This document shows positions 51,803-61,346 of a stretch of 64,000 nucleotides of DNA, piece after piece (positions within the stretch are counted from its first letter, which is position 1; each line of letters opens with the position of its first letter). The stretch covers positions 1 to 64,000 of the forward strand of contig JAKUQR010000006.1 in NCBI GenBank assembly GCA_022450155.1, written 5' to 3'. Under the pieces are notes generated by a model. It did not search any database, was not told where the DNA came from, and worked only from the letters and a program-made list of their open reading frames with translations. Origin of the DNA: Gammaproteobacteria bacterium. Lineage in GTDB: Bacteria > Pseudomonadota > Gammaproteobacteria > Arenicellales > UBA868. Position numbers and translations under genes: made by a program.

Positions 51803-53008
51803 TTAGGCACCTTCACGACCCACGATCGTGACCGAGGAGACATTCTGGTGTGGATAGCCACCGAGGTTATGGGTCATGCCCAGCACTGGATCCTGCTCGC
51901 GTTGTCGTTCTCCGGCGCGGCCAGTCATCTGCAGGTACATCTCGTAGATCATCCGCAGGCCCGAGGCCCCGATAGGGTGTCCAAAGCATTTCAAACCACC
52001 ATCGATTTGGCAGGGCACCTTGCCGTCAGCGTCATAAAATCCATCCATAATGTCTTTGACAGCGCCACCTTCAGGGGAGATGTAAAGATCCTCCATGGTG
52101 ATGACCTCGGTAATCGAGAAGCAGTCATGAACCTCAAACATACTGATCTGATCCCGCGGTTTGGTGATATCGGCCTCCTGATAAGATCGTTCGGCAGCTT
52201 TACGGGTAGTGGCAAAGTAGCTGCCGTCCCAGGAATTGTGTTGTGATTCGGTGCCGTTGGAAACCGCCAGCTGCAGGGCTTTCACCGTAACCAGGTCTTT
52301 CTTGCCCAGCCCTCGAGCGATATCCGGCAGGGTGACGATAGCGCACGCCGCACCATCACTGACGCCGCAACAGTCAAAAAGACCCAGCGGTTCGGCGATC
52401 ATGGGTGCATTCATGACCCTATCTTCGTCAATTTTGTTGCGAAGGTGTGCTTTAGGGTTACGCGATCCGTTGTCATGGCTTTTTACCGAGACATGGGCCA
52501 TCGCACGTTTCAGATCCTTAGCTGGAATGTTGTGTTTTGCCGAGTAAGCCGTTGCCAGCTGGGCGAATGAGCCCGGTGCCGATGCATTTGCCCAAAATAG
52601 ATCATTGACAGAGCCGCGACCTCGCTGTGGCAGCCCGCCGTAGCCCGTATCTTTGAGTTTTTCAACACCAACAGCGAGTGCGATATCACAGGCACCGGAA
52701 GCTACAGCATAGACTGCACCGCGGAATGCCTCGGTACCGCTGGCACAGAAGTTCTCCACTCGCGTCACAGGGATATAGGGAAGTCGAAGCGCCATTGCCA
52801 GCGGGATGCCGGATTTGCCGACATGTTGTTCCTCGATGGCAGTGCCCAACCAGGCAGCTTCGATTTGGTTTGTCTCGATACCGCTGTCTTCCAGGGCTTC
52901 GGCGTAAGCCTCGACCATCAAGTCTTCAGCATTGTCGTTCCAGCGCTCGCCAAATTTGGAGCATCCCATACCCAGGATGGCCACTTTGTCTTTGATGCCT
53001 GATGCCAT
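51803..53008 (-). CDS. Thiolase (SCP-x / acetyl-CoA acetyltransferase type)
   Basis: A 401-residue protein. The acyl-enzyme Cys is in V-E-N-F-C-A-S-G-T-E-A, the His in C-F-G-H-P-I-G-A-S-G, and the C-terminal H-N-L-G-G-Y-P-H. The usual second Cys is replaced by Gly-Gly, as in the SCP-x/lipid-transfer branch. It sits 12 bases downstream of a gene fusing an HMG-CoA-synthase-like domain to a DUF35 zinc ribbon. In archaea thiolase, HMG-CoA synthase and a DUF35 protein form one complex; a similar complex is plausible here. Confidence 0.85.
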   Translation of the reverse strand: MASGIKDKVAILGMGCSKFGERWNDNAEDLMVEAYAEALEDSGIETNQIEAAWLGTAIEEQHVGKSGIPLAMALRLPYIPVTRVENFCASGTEAFRGAVYAVASGACDIALAVGVEKLKDTGYGGLPQRGRGSVNDLFWANASAPGSFAQLATAYSAKHNIPAKDLKRAMAHVSVKSHDNGSRNPKAHLRNKIDEDRVMNAPMIAEPLGLFDCCGVSDGAACAIVTLPDIARGLGKKDLVTVKALQLAVSNGTESQHNSWDGSYFATTRKAAERSYQEADITKPRDQISMFEVHDCFSITEVITMEDLYISPEGGAVKDIMDGFYDADGKVPCQIDGGLKCFGHPIGASGLRMIYEMYLQMTGRAGERQREQDPVLGMTHNLGGYPHQNVSSVTIVGREGA

Positions 53009-53020
53009 AGTTGAATCTCC

Positions 53021-54481
53021 TCAATGTGTATCGTTTTGTGGAGTTGCTTTCCAGAAGTAGCGGCGGAAACCGCGCAGCCTATCGTAGTCCTTTACCCGGA
53101 ACACCATCCGCATGGAAATACCCACCTCTAGTTCAACGTCGGGGTCAATGTCGGTGAGATCACTCATCAGCCGGCCGCCACCCTCAAACTGTACCATGCC
53201 GAAATAGGTTGGGGGATCGGGGGAATAAGTCAGGCGATCGGCGGTGTAGGAATTGAGTTTTGCCGCTTTGTCGGCAAAGGGCTCATCTGCCTGACTGTCG
53301 ATCGCACCGCAGCCCGGGTTGACACAGATTTTTGATTTTGGGAACTGGCAGGTCCCGCATTCCGAACACTGTCCACCCAGCAGTTTCTGCGACATCCCTT
53401 TGTTTCGATACAGCGTACTTAGCCCGGTCTGTTTGTCGACTTCTGCCCGGATGCCGCGTTCCATTGTCAGCAGATTGTTGAATGAAAGATAGCGTGTGTA
53501 TCGGTTCTCTGGTCGACCGTTAGCGAGATGTCCACTTATAGCCAGCCGATCACCTGCCGCCTTGATTGTGTCGGTGGCTTCAAAAAGCAGAACATCGCAG
53601 CCCTGGCCAAAACCTGCGACCAGGATCTTCTCGCCCGGCTTGGCCTGCTCCAGGGCATGTACCAGCAGCACGAGTGCATGGGCACTACCGGTCTCGCCGC
53701 AACTGCTTTGTAAGTTATCCGCCACGGACTCTTCTGCAATCCCGATTTTGCGTGCGAGACTCGAGGCCACGCGGCGCATGGCAACGGGGAAGCAGAACGT
53801 GTCGATGTCCTGTGCCGAAACACCGACTTTGTCCAGTAGGTTGTTGATAGCGTTTGGAGCGATCTTCATATAACCCTCATCGCGCACCCACCGTTCTTCC
53901 CAGTTGTAGTCAAAGGCCTCACCTTCACCGCGATAATGGTCGACAAAATCAACAGCCTCTGTATGTCCTCCAATATAGTGGGCGATCGGTTCTCCTTCAC
54001 CGACCAGAACAGCTGCTGCACCGTCGCCGGTGGTCAATTCGAGCGGGCTGGCAGCGCGAGCGCGGCGTTTTTCACTGGCTGAAACCAGAATCGGTCCTTC
54101 AGCACTGTGAACAGACAGTAGTGCGGTCAACAGGGCAGAACTACCGGCCCGTTGCGATGATGAGATGTCCAGGGTCTGGATTCGAGTGGATAGATTGAGT
54201 GCATCGGCAACAATCCCGGCATTTTGCCGGTCTTGAAATGGAAAGCTGGTCGATGCCATATAAATACCAGCGACAATATTGCGATCAATACCAGTCAGGC
54301 AGTCCCGCCCTGCCTCCACAGCCATCGTGACACTGTCTTCATCCCAGTTGGCCATGGTTCGTTCACCGTTGGCCAGGCCTTTAAGCGCGGGGTTGAACCA
54401 GGCGTTGGCATTTGCAATGTCTGTACGCTGCAGACGCGCTTTCGGCAGATATCCGCCAATTGCCAGTATGCCAAGGGCCAT
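53021..54481 (-). CDS. HMG-CoA-synthase/KAS III-like domain fused to a DUF35 zinc-ribbon/OB domain
   Basis: A 486-residue fusion. The first about 330 residues follow the KAS III/HMG-CoA synthase fold (I-G-G-Y-L-P start, N-L-Q-S-S-C-G-E-T-G-S region). The nucleophile position reads D-I-S-S-S-Q-R-A-G-S-S-A, with no Cys, so classical condensing activity is doubtful. The C-terminal part has C-S-E-C-G-T-C-Q-F-P-K-S, then I-C-V-N-P-G-C, the DUF35 zinc ribbon, followed by an OB fold that binds CoA. It is the upstream partner of the thiolase gene (gap 12). Confidence 0.85.
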   Translation of the reverse strand: MALGILAIGGYLPKARLQRTDIANANAWFNPALKGLANGERTMANWDEDSVTMAVEAGRDCLTGIDRNIVAGIYMASTSFPFQDRQNAGIVADALNLSTRIQTLDISSSQRAGSSALLTALLSVHSAEGPILVSASEKRRARAASPLELTTGDGAAAVLVGEGEPIAHYIGGHTEAVDFVDHYRGEGEAFDYNWEERWVRDEGYMKIAPNAINNLLDKVGVSAQDIDTFCFPVAMRRVASSLARKIGIAEESVADNLQSSCGETGSAHALVLLVHALEQAKPGEKILVAGFGQGCDVLLFEATDTIKAAGDRLAISGHLANGRPENRYTRYLSFNNLLTMERGIRAEVDKQTGLSTLYRNKGMSQKLLGGQCSECGTCQFPKSKICVNPGCGAIDSQADEPFADKAAKLNSYTADRLTYSPDPPTYFGMVQFEGGGRLMSDLTDIDPDVELEVGISMRMVFRVKDYDRLRGFRRYFWKATPQNDTH

Positions 54482-54630
54482 TGCGTAACTCCAGTCAGTG
54501 TCAGTGCGGGTTCAACCGCACGATCAAGAGCCTTGGGTGCGGTTGGCTCACACACATTTTACAGTCTATAGTGCTTTGTTACCGACGGCCTTTGGCAGGC
54601 GCCATTCCAGCGCCGACCCTGGTCAAAGAA

Positions 54631-54650
54631 AACCCCGCTCAGCGAGGTTT
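54631..54650 (-). terminator. Terminator of the acyl-CoA dehydrogenase gene
   Basis: On the minus strand the stem pairs 54632-54638 with 54642-54648 (one G-U pair) around TGA, followed by TTTTCTTTG. It lies 38 bases past the stop of the acyl-CoA dehydrogenase gene. Confidence 0.7.
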
Positions 54651-54687
54651 GCCGATCGTTTAATCGCGTGTTACTGGCGATTCAGCA

Positions 54688-55836
54688 CTAAATCTTGCCG
54701 ATCAGGCTGCGGCCGATGATTTCCCGCATGATTTCGCAGGTACCACCGGCGATGCGGGTCATTCGAGCGTCAGCCCAGGCTCGAGCGATAGGATATTCCC
54801 ACATATAGCCGTAACCACCGAACAACTGCAGGCACTTGTCCAGCAGTTCGCCAAGCATCTCTGAGGAGAGCAGTTTGGTGATGGCGGCATCAACCGCGTC
54901 GAGTTTTCCTTCGAGGTGCATCTGTATACAGCGATCCACAAAAACCCGGAGCATCACCGTTTTCGACTTGACGTCTGCCAGCGTAAAACGCGTGTTCTGA
55001 AAGTCTGAGATCAACTGGCCGAAGGCTTTTCGTTCTGAGGTGTATTCGACAGTCCATTCCAGTGCGGCCTCGACGGTAGCGACTGAGCGGATTGCCTGCA
55101 GCAAGCGCTCTTGCGGCAGCTGTTCCATGAGTTGGATAAACCCTCGACCCGTCTCACCGACGAGATTCGCCACGGGTACACGAACGTTGTCGAAGAAAAG
55201 CTCCGAGGTGTCCTGCGCTTTACATCCGATTTTGTCCAGGTTACGGCCACGTTCGAATCCGAGTCGATCGGCTTCCACCAGGATCAGGCTGGTGCCTGAG
55301 GCGCCAGCGTCGGGATCGGTTTTGCAGACAGTGATCACGATGTCACAGAGTTGACCGTTGGTGATAAATACCTTCTGGCCAGAGACTATGAACTCGTCCC
55401 CGTCCCGCGTGGCGGTGGTCCGGATGTTCTGCAGGTCGGATCCGGCTGAGGGCTCTGTCATTGCTATTGCGCCAATCGCCTCACCCGCGGCCATCTTGGG
55501 CAGCCAGTTTTCTTTCAGGTATTTGGAACCGTAGTGAACCAGGTACGGGGCGACAATGTCTGAGTGCAGCGAAAACCCAGGCCCCATCGTGCCGGCTCGT
55601 GCCAGTTCTTCCAGAATCACTACGCTGAACAGAAAGTCAGTGCCTGCACCCCCGTATTGCTCGGGTATGGTGGGGCACAGGAGGCCATTCTGGCCGGCTT
55701 TATGCCAGACCTCCCGGCTGACTTGTCCTTCCTTTTCCCACCGCGAGTGATGGGGCACGATGTGTTCATTGACAAAATAGTTCACTGACCGGCGAAAGAT
55801 CTCGTGTTCGGTAGAAAAGAGTTCTCGTTCAAACAT
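54688..55836 (-). CDS. Acyl-CoA dehydrogenase, second copy
   Basis: A 382-residue flavoprotein with I-A-M-T-E-P-S-A-G-S-D-L, F-I-T-N-G, R-K-A-F-G-Q-L-I-S-D-F-Q and L-F-G-G-Y-G-Y-M-W-E-Y, ending T-C-E-I-M-R-E-I-I-G-R. All FAD/substrate motifs are present. It resembles the medium/short-chain and isovaleryl-CoA dehydrogenase branch. It is terminated separately from the HMGCS-like/thiolase run and is divergent from the Rieske oxygenase gene. Confidence 0.88.
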   Translation of the reverse strand: MFERELFSTEHEIFRRSVNYFVNEHIVPHHSRWEKEGQVSREVWHKAGQNGLLCPTIPEQYGGAGTDFLFSVVILEELARAGTMGPGFSLHSDIVAPYLVHYGSKYLKENWLPKMAAGEAIGAIAMTEPSAGSDLQNIRTTATRDGDEFIVSGQKVFITNGQLCDIVITVCKTDPDAGASGTSLILVEADRLGFERGRNLDKIGCKAQDTSELFFDNVRVPVANLVGETGRGFIQLMEQLPQERLLQAIRSVATVEAALEWTVEYTSERKAFGQLISDFQNTRFTLADVKSKTVMLRVFVDRCIQMHLEGKLDAVDAAITKLLSSEMLGELLDKCLQLFGGYGYMWEYPIARAWADARMTRIAGGTCEIMREIIGRSLIGKI

Positions 55837-56049
55837 GGACCAACACCTCCAGGCTCACTGGTTGAAGAAGCGGTCACGGGCTGTACCAGCCAGCCCGCGT
55901 ACGTACAGGGCACATTTGCGGATTTTCCCAGAAACAACGTTACCAGAAAGTGGATTGCCATTTAGCGCTCTTTGCGTCCATCTGGCTCCGACAGGGAACA
56001 TTGCGGTAAAGTCTCTGCCCGAAATGGCGGATGTACAGGACGCGAAGGG

Positions 56050-57402
56050 ATGCTGAACACAGAACAGAACGAACTTGTCACCCAGACCGGGCCCGGAACA
56101 CCAGCCGGCCAGCTGTTGCGCCATTACTGGCAACCGGTTGCACTGTCCGAGGAACTGGCCGGAGAGCGCCCACTGGTGGCCGTATCGGTGCTTGGTGAAC
56201 GACTCGTTCTTTTCCGGGATGAGCAGGGAAGCCTGGGTCTGATCGATCGGCAGTGTGCGCACCGGGGTGCGGATCTTTGTTTTGGACGGTTGGAAGATGG
56301 TGGTATACGCTGCCCGTTTCATGGCTGGCTGTACGACACCGGCGGTAACTGCCTGGAACAGCCAGCCGAACCAGAGGGCAGCACGTACTTCAGCCAGATT
56401 CAGCAGACAGCCTATTCCTGCGTGGAGCGTAATGGGATCGTTTTCGCTTTCATGGGCGACGGGCCGCCCCCGGCCCTGGACCAAATGGACTGTTTCGAGG
56501 CACCGGAGGAATACACTTTCGCTTTCAAGGGTCACCTGGAGTGCAACTGGCTCCAGGCGTTGGAGATCGGCATCGACCCGGCTCACGCATCGTTCCTGCA
56601 TCGTTACTCACAAGCGGGTGACCCCGGCCACACCTATGGCCAGCAGTTCCGGGATACCGCGGGGGAGGATGCAATTCCGATGACGACCCTGCTGCGCGAG
56701 CATCCCCGGCCTCAGATCGAGGTAGACAAGACCGAATACGGCCTTCGCTTGACGGCGGTACGCGATCTCGGGGACGGTCGCAAGCACGTCAGGGTGACCA
56801 ACCAACTGTTCCCGCAGGCCATCTGTATCCCGATGAGCAGTGAGATGACGATCACTCAGTGGCATGTGCCGGTCGATGACAAAAACTGTTACTGGTATGC
56901 ACTGTTCACCAGTTTCAAAACACCTACTGACAAAAACAAAATGCGTAGTCAGCGGCTGGATCTTTACGAACTACCGAATTATCGGTCGCGGCAGAACAAA
57001 CGAAACAACTACGGTTACGACCCGGAAGAGCAGCGTACACGGACCTATACCGGGATGGGCAATGATATCAACGTACACGACCAATGGGCGGTCGAGTCCA
57101 TGGGAGCGATTCAGGATCGTACCCGGGAACACCTCGGCAGAACAGATGCTGGAATTCGCGAATACCGAAAACTTTTGCTGCGCGCGATCGGTGACCTGGA
57201 GGCGGGTCGTCCGCCTGCCCATGCGACTCAAATTATCGGTAGATTTGGGCCTGAGGCTGTTGATGTCATATCCACAGGAACCCGCGGGCAGGATCACTGG
57301 CGAGAATTAGACCGGAAACGGCGTGTGAAAAGTCCCTGGAATGCCATACTGGCTGGATCAGCGACCTGCGCGAAGACCGGAACAGACCATGGCAGTGACT
57401 GA
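56050..57402 (+). CDS. Rieske oxygenase, phthalate-dioxygenase-like
   Basis: A 450-residue protein. The start at ATG 56050 (GAAGGG upstream) gives M-L-N-T-E-Q-N-E; the longer frame from 55972 is less likely. The Rieske motif is C-A-H-R-G-A then C-P-F-H-G-W, and the mononuclear iron site I-D-P-A-H-A-S-F-L-H. Sequence order follows phthalate 4,5-dioxygenase/aniline oxygenase-like large proteins. It overlaps the GS-like gene by 14 bases and is thus coupled to it. No reductase gene is nearby. Confidence 0.88.
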   Translation: MLNTEQNELVTQTGPGTPAGQLLRHYWQPVALSEELAGERPLVAVSVLGERLVLFRDEQGSLGLIDRQCAHRGADLCFGRLEDGGIRCPFHGWLYDTGGNCLEQPAEPEGSTYFSQIQQTAYSCVERNGIVFAFMGDGPPPALDQMDCFEAPEEYTFAFKGHLECNWLQALEIGIDPAHASFLHRYSQAGDPGHTYGQQFRDTAGEDAIPMTTLLREHPRPQIEVDKTEYGLRLTAVRDLGDGRKHVRVTNQLFPQAICIPMSSEMTITQWHVPVDDKNCYWYALFTSFKTPTDKNKMRSQRLDLYELPNYRSRQNKRNNYGYDPEEQRTRTYTGMGNDINVHDQWAVESMGAIQDRTREHLGRTDAGIREYRKLLLRAIGDLEAGRPPAHATQIIGRFGPEAVDVISTGTRGQDHWRELDRKRRVKSPWNAILAGSATCAKTGTDHGSD

Positions 57403-58849
57403 CTCGACCGGGCAGGAGAATTTCGTAGAGCGCTATGCTCTGTGGTCAGACGAACAGCGGGCTGTAGCTGCCGACGTTGTACAAAGCACCGAAAAAAATC
57501 TCGACACCCTACGGTTGTCGTTTGCCGATCAGCACGGGGTTCTCCGCGGTAAAAGTCTGGTCGCGGACACTATCGATGTTTTGCTTCGCAATGGCTGCCC
57601 GATCACCTCCACACTACTGGCCAAGGATACCTCTCATCGGACGGTTTACCCGGTGTGGTCTGAAGGCGGTGGATTTGGCCTGACTGAAATGACCGGCGCT
57701 CGGGACGTCATCATGGTGCCGGACCCGACCACCTTCCGGATTTTGCCGTGGCTTTCGCGGACCGGCTGGATGCTGTGTGACCTGTATTTTGCCGACGGGT
57801 CAGCGGTGCCGTTTTCGACGCGCCAGGTCTGTAAAGATGCGATTCAGCAGCTGTCATCCAGAGGTTATACCTATCGCAGCGGTCTGGAGATCGAGTTTCA
57901 TGTCCTGAAACTGGATAATGCACGACTCACGTTCGCAGATGCTACACAGCCGGGCACGCCGCCTGAGACTTCACTTCTCGCCCAGGGGTTTCAATACTTG
58001 ACCGAGACCCGGCTGGACGAACTGGAACCGGTCATTGAACTGCTGCGCAGCCAGACGCTCCAGCTCGAACTGCCACTGCGCTCCATGGAGTCCGAATTCG
58101 GTCCCAGCCAGATTGAATTCACGTTTCATCCCCAGGACGGACTGCGTACTGCGGATACCGCGGTCCTGTTTCGCAGTGCGGTCAAGCAGATCTGTCGCCG
58201 GCACGGTTACCACGCCACGTTTATGTGCCGGCCGGCTCTGCCCAACCTGTTTTCCAGTGGTTGGCATTTGCACCAGTCGCTGGTCAAAGATGCCGATGGC
58301 AGCAATGCCTTTGTCCCCGAACAGGTGGGGGAGCGGCTGTCGCCGACGGGTCTGCACTTCCTGGGTGGCATCCTGGCGCATGCCCAGGCCGGCTGCCTGT
58401 TTACCACACCAACCATCAACGGTTACAAACGTTACAGGCCGTTTGCACTTGCCCCGGACCGAGTCGGCTGGGGATGGGGGAACCGTGGGGCGATGCTGCG
58501 CGTGATTGGTGGTCATACCGACCTGGGCACCCGGATCGAAAACCGGATCGGCGATCCGGCCGCAAACCCTTACCTATACCTGTGTTCCCAGATTATCTCC
58601 GGGCTCGACGGGATTGATCGGGCCCTTGACCCCGGCCCGTCGACGGAGACACCCTACCAAACGCAGTCCGAGCCTCTGCCGTCGAGCCTGATGGAGGCCA
58701 TCGCTGCGTTTCGTGCTGATCCGGTCTTTCGTGAAGCGCTGGGAGAGAGCTTTACCGACTACATCCTGACGCTGAAAGAGGCTGAAGTCGCCCGCTTTCT
58801 GTCCGAGGTCACCGACTGGGAACAGAAGGAATACTTCTCACTGTTCTGA
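57389..58849 (+). CDS. Glutamine-synthetase-like gamma-glutamyl ligase
   Basis: A 486-residue protein starting MAVTDSTGQENFVERYALWS. Motifs: G-L-E-I-E-F-H (first metal Glu), S-E-F-G-P-S-Q-I-E (metal Glu), F-S-S-G-W-H-L-H-Q-S-L (ammonia/ATP-site loop) and E-N-R-I-G-D-P-A-A-N-P-Y (Arg, Glu). The beta-Grasp and catalytic domains are both present, at the usual GS length. Tight pairing with a Rieske oxygenase resembles aniline-type gene sets in which a GS-like enzyme gamma-glutamylates an amine before oxygenation. A role other than nitrogen assimilation is therefore likely. Confidence 0.88.
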   Translation: MAVTDSTGQENFVERYALWSDEQRAVAADVVQSTEKNLDTLRLSFADQHGVLRGKSLVADTIDVLLRNGCPITSTLLAKDTSHRTVYPVWSEGGGFGLTEMTGARDVIMVPDPTTFRILPWLSRTGWMLCDLYFADGSAVPFSTRQVCKDAIQQLSSRGYTYRSGLEIEFHVLKLDNARLTFADATQPGTPPETSLLAQGFQYLTETRLDELEPVIELLRSQTLQLELPLRSMESEFGPSQIEFTFHPQDGLRTADTAVLFRSAVKQICRRHGYHATFMCRPALPNLFSSGWHLHQSLVKDADGSNAFVPEQVGERLSPTGLHFLGGILAHAQAGCLFTTPTINGYKRYRPFALAPDRVGWGWGNRGAMLRVIGGHTDLGTRIENRIGDPAANPYLYLCSQIISGLDGIDRALDPGPSTETPYQTQSEPLPSSLMEAIAAFRADPVFREALGESFTDYILTLKEAEVARFLSEVTDWEQKEYFSLF

Positions 58850-58870
58850 CGCGGATGTCCGGTCGTCTGC

Positions 58871-59572
58871 TCAGATGCCCAGGTATCGGTACTTGATGTC
58901 GTCGCTGGTAAGCAGTTCCGACGACTGTCCAGACCAGACGGTCTGCCCCTTCTCGATGATGAAGTGTCGATCGGCAATTTTGGCCAGGTCTGCTACGTTC
59001 TTGTCGATCACGAGTATCGACATCCCATCTTCCTTTAGTTGTAGCAGGCAGGACCAGATCTCTCGCCGTACCAACGGTGCCAGGCCTTCGGTAGCCTCGT
59101 CGAGAATCAGCACTCGAGGGTTGGTCATCAGAGCTCTGCCGATGGCGAGCATCTGCTGTTCACCTCCGGAGAGCAGGTTTCCGAGCCCGTCACGGCGCGC
59201 CGCCAGGGCGGGGAACATCTGAAATACCCGCTCGACATCCCAGCCTTGTGCATGGCCTGTGCCGGACCTGGCTGCCGCTACCAGGTTTTCGATCACGGAG
59301 AGGTTCGGGAAGACTTGTCGACCTTCAGGAACGAGTCCGATGCCAGCCTGCGCAATGCGATGGCTGGGCAGGTTGGTGATGATTTGATCTTCCCAGGTGA
59401 TCCGCCCAGCACTCGTCGGGACAATTCCCATGATGCAGTGGACTGAAGTCGTTTTCCCCATTCCGTTTCGACCCATCAGGGTGACGACCTCACCCGGACT
59501 GACTTCGAGGTGAACTCCGAACAGGGCCTGGCTCGCACCGTAGTGGGCCTCGATATTTTCGACCCTCAACAT
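58871..59572 (-). CDS. livF: Branched-chain-type ABC transporter ATPase (LivF type)
   Basis: A 233-residue ATPase with Walker A G-R-N-G-M-G-K-T-T, the L-S-G-G-E-Q-Q-M-L-A signature and Walker B V-L-I-L-D-E-A-T. The E-G-R-Q-V-F-P-N-L segment is typical of LivF. Last gene of the livKHMGF-order operon, converging on the GS-like gene with a 21-base gap. Energises uptake together with LivG. Confidence 0.88.
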   Translation of the reverse strand: MLRVENIEAHYGASQALFGVHLEVSPGEVVTLMGRNGMGKTTSVHCIMGIVPTSAGRITWEDQIITNLPSHRIAQAGIGLVPEGRQVFPNLSVIENLVAAARSGTGHAQGWDVERVFQMFPALAARRDGLGNLLSGGEQQMLAIGRALMTNPRVLILDEATEGLAPLVRREIWSCLLQLKEDGMSILVIDKNVADLAKIADRHFIIEKGQTVWSGQSSELLTSDDIKYRYLGI

Positions 59573-59599
59573 GTCAGTCGTGACCGGACTGGTGTGCCA

Positions 59600-60382
59600 T
59601 CAGGGCCCGGCCCTGAAGCTGGGCATCTCGTCCAATTCTTCACCGAGATAGGCCTGTCGTACGGCCTTGTCAGATCGAATGGCTTCCGGTTCCCCAGTTG
59701 CGATTACGCGGCCTTCGACCAGTACGGTGATCTTGTCCGCAAGGGCAAATACTGCGTCCATGTCGTGTTCTACCAGGATGATCGTGCGTGACCCCTTCAA
59801 CGCCTGAAGTGTTGCGATCATCCGGGTTGAATCTTCCTGCCCCATGCCAGCCGTGGGTTCGTCAAGCAGTACCAGTACCGGGTCGGTGACCAGCACCATG
59901 GCCATCTCCAGCTGACGGTGTTCACCGTGAGACAAGGGCCCGGCAACCTGCATCGCCTGATCCTGGAGGCCAACCCGTTTCAACGCTTCCATTGCCGGTT
60001 CGGTCAGGTTCTGATCTCTGCTGGCGTTGCGCCAGAAGCGGTAAGAATGGCCTGCTTTCGCCTGTACGGCGAGGACCACGTTCTCGAGCACCGTCATGTC
60101 ATGGATGATGCTGGTGATCTGGAAGGAGCGAGCCATGCCCAGGTGTGGGCGCCGGTAGGCCGGCATACGGGTGATATCTTTGCCCTTGAACGTAATTTGA
60201 CCGGCGTCCGGCATCAACACGCCGGTCAGTTGGGAGACCAGCGTTGTTTTACCGGCGCCGTTGGGGCCGATGATTGCGTGCACCTCGCCTTCGTTAAAAT
60301 CCAGAGTGACCTGGTTGGTCGCGGCAACGCCGCCGAACGCCTTGTACAGGCCCGAGATGCTCAACAGGGCGTTGGTGGACAT
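59600..60382 (-). CDS. livG: Branched-chain-type ABC transporter ATPase (LivG type)
   Basis: A 260-residue ATPase from the ATG at 60380-60382 (MSTNALLSISGLYKAFGG). Walker A is G-P-N-G-A-G-K-T-T, signature L-S-H-G-E-H-R-Q-L-E (the first Gly of LSGG is His-flanked here, as in many LivG), Walker B V-L-L-L-D-E-P-T-A-G-M. Q-I-T-S-I-I is the Q-loop region. Follows LivM by one base. Confidence 0.87.
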   Translation of the reverse strand: MSTNALLSISGLYKAFGGVAATNQVTLDFNEGEVHAIIGPNGAGKTTLVSQLTGVLMPDAGQITFKGKDITRMPAYRRPHLGMARSFQITSIIHDMTVLENVVLAVQAKAGHSYRFWRNASRDQNLTEPAMEALKRVGLQDQAMQVAGPLSHGEHRQLEMAMVLVTDPVLVLLDEPTAGMGQEDSTRMIATLQALKGSRTIILVEHDMDAVFALADKITVLVEGRVIATGEPEAIRSDKAVRQAYLGEELDEMPSFRAGP

Positions 60383-60383
60383 G

Positions 60384-61334
60384 CTATTGCGCTTTGCGCC
60401 TGGAAAGCAAGCTGTCGATACCGCCCTTGGCGAACAGCACCACCAGGATGAGGAATATGCCGAATACCAGTTGCCAGTACAGCCATAACCCGGACAGTAT
60501 CTCCTCAAGCAGCAGGAAGATACTGGCACCAAGAACTGGGCCGAAAATGCTGCCAGCCCCGCCCAGGACCACCATGAAGATCAGTTCACCTGAGCGCGTC
60601 CAGTCCATCATTTCCGGGCTGATGAAATTGGTAAAGTTGCCCAGCAATGCACCGGCGTAACCGCAGATTGTGCCCGCAATGACGTAGCAGGCCAGCTTGT
60701 AACGGAACGTGTCGAATCCCAGTGACTGCATACGCGGTTCATTTCCCCGTGTACCCTGGATCACCATGCCGAATCGTGAGCGGACGATGCGGTGAACCAG
60801 GTATAGAACCGCCAGCAATGAAACAAAACAGACGTAATAAAGAACCGTCGCGTTTTCCAGATTGATGAGACTGCCGAACTCGCTGCGCGTTTCAATCACC
60901 AGTCCATCGTCGCCACCGTACTCCTCGATGGAGACAAAGGCGAAAAACACCATTTGCGCAAATGCCATCGTGATCATGATGAAGTTCACGCCGCGTGTCC
61001 TGAGGCACACGACGCCGGTCACAAGCGCGAACATGGCGGAAACGCTCGTAGCGATCAGTATGTGAAGATATCCGTTGTAAATCTCGTAGTAGGCCGGTAT
61101 GCCGACAGCATACGCCCCGATGCCGATGTAGGCCGCGTGGCCGAAGCTGATCATGCGGCCGTAGCCCAGGATCAGATTGAGGCTGATCGCAGCAATGGCC
61201 AGGATGACAAAGCGGGTCGCAAGATCGAGAAAAAAGGCATTGTCAGTCAGGCTCACTACGAGGGGCACCAGTGCCAGTCCCGTGATCACTGCTCCGGTGA
61301 CCCAGTCCCGAAGCGTCATCTTGTTTACGTTCAT
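60384..61334 (-). CDS. livM: Branched-chain-type ABC transporter permease (LivM type)
   Basis: A 316-residue permease with about nine or ten spans. The N-terminus after ATG 61334 is M-N-V-N-K-M-T-L-R-D-W (a TTG two codons earlier is possible). G-Y-G-R-M-I-S-F-G-H-A-A-Y-I-G-I-G-A-Y and G-A-G-S-I-F-G-P-V-L-G-A are characteristic of LivM. One base separates its stop from the LivG start. Confidence 0.87.
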   Translation of the reverse strand: MNVNKMTLRDWVTGAVITGLALVPLVVSLTDNAFFLDLATRFVILAIAAISLNLILGYGRMISFGHAAYIGIGAYAVGIPAYYEIYNGYLHILIATSVSAMFALVTGVVCLRTRGVNFIMITMAFAQMVFFAFVSIEEYGGDDGLVIETRSEFGSLINLENATVLYYVCFVSLLAVLYLVHRIVRSRFGMVIQGTRGNEPRMQSLGFDTFRYKLACYVIAGTICGYAGALLGNFTNFISPEMMDWTRSGELIFMVVLGGAGSIFGPVLGASIFLLLEEILSGLWLYWQLVFGIFLILVVLFAKGGIDSLLSRRKAQ

Positions 61335-61346
61335 TGCCAAGGTGAC

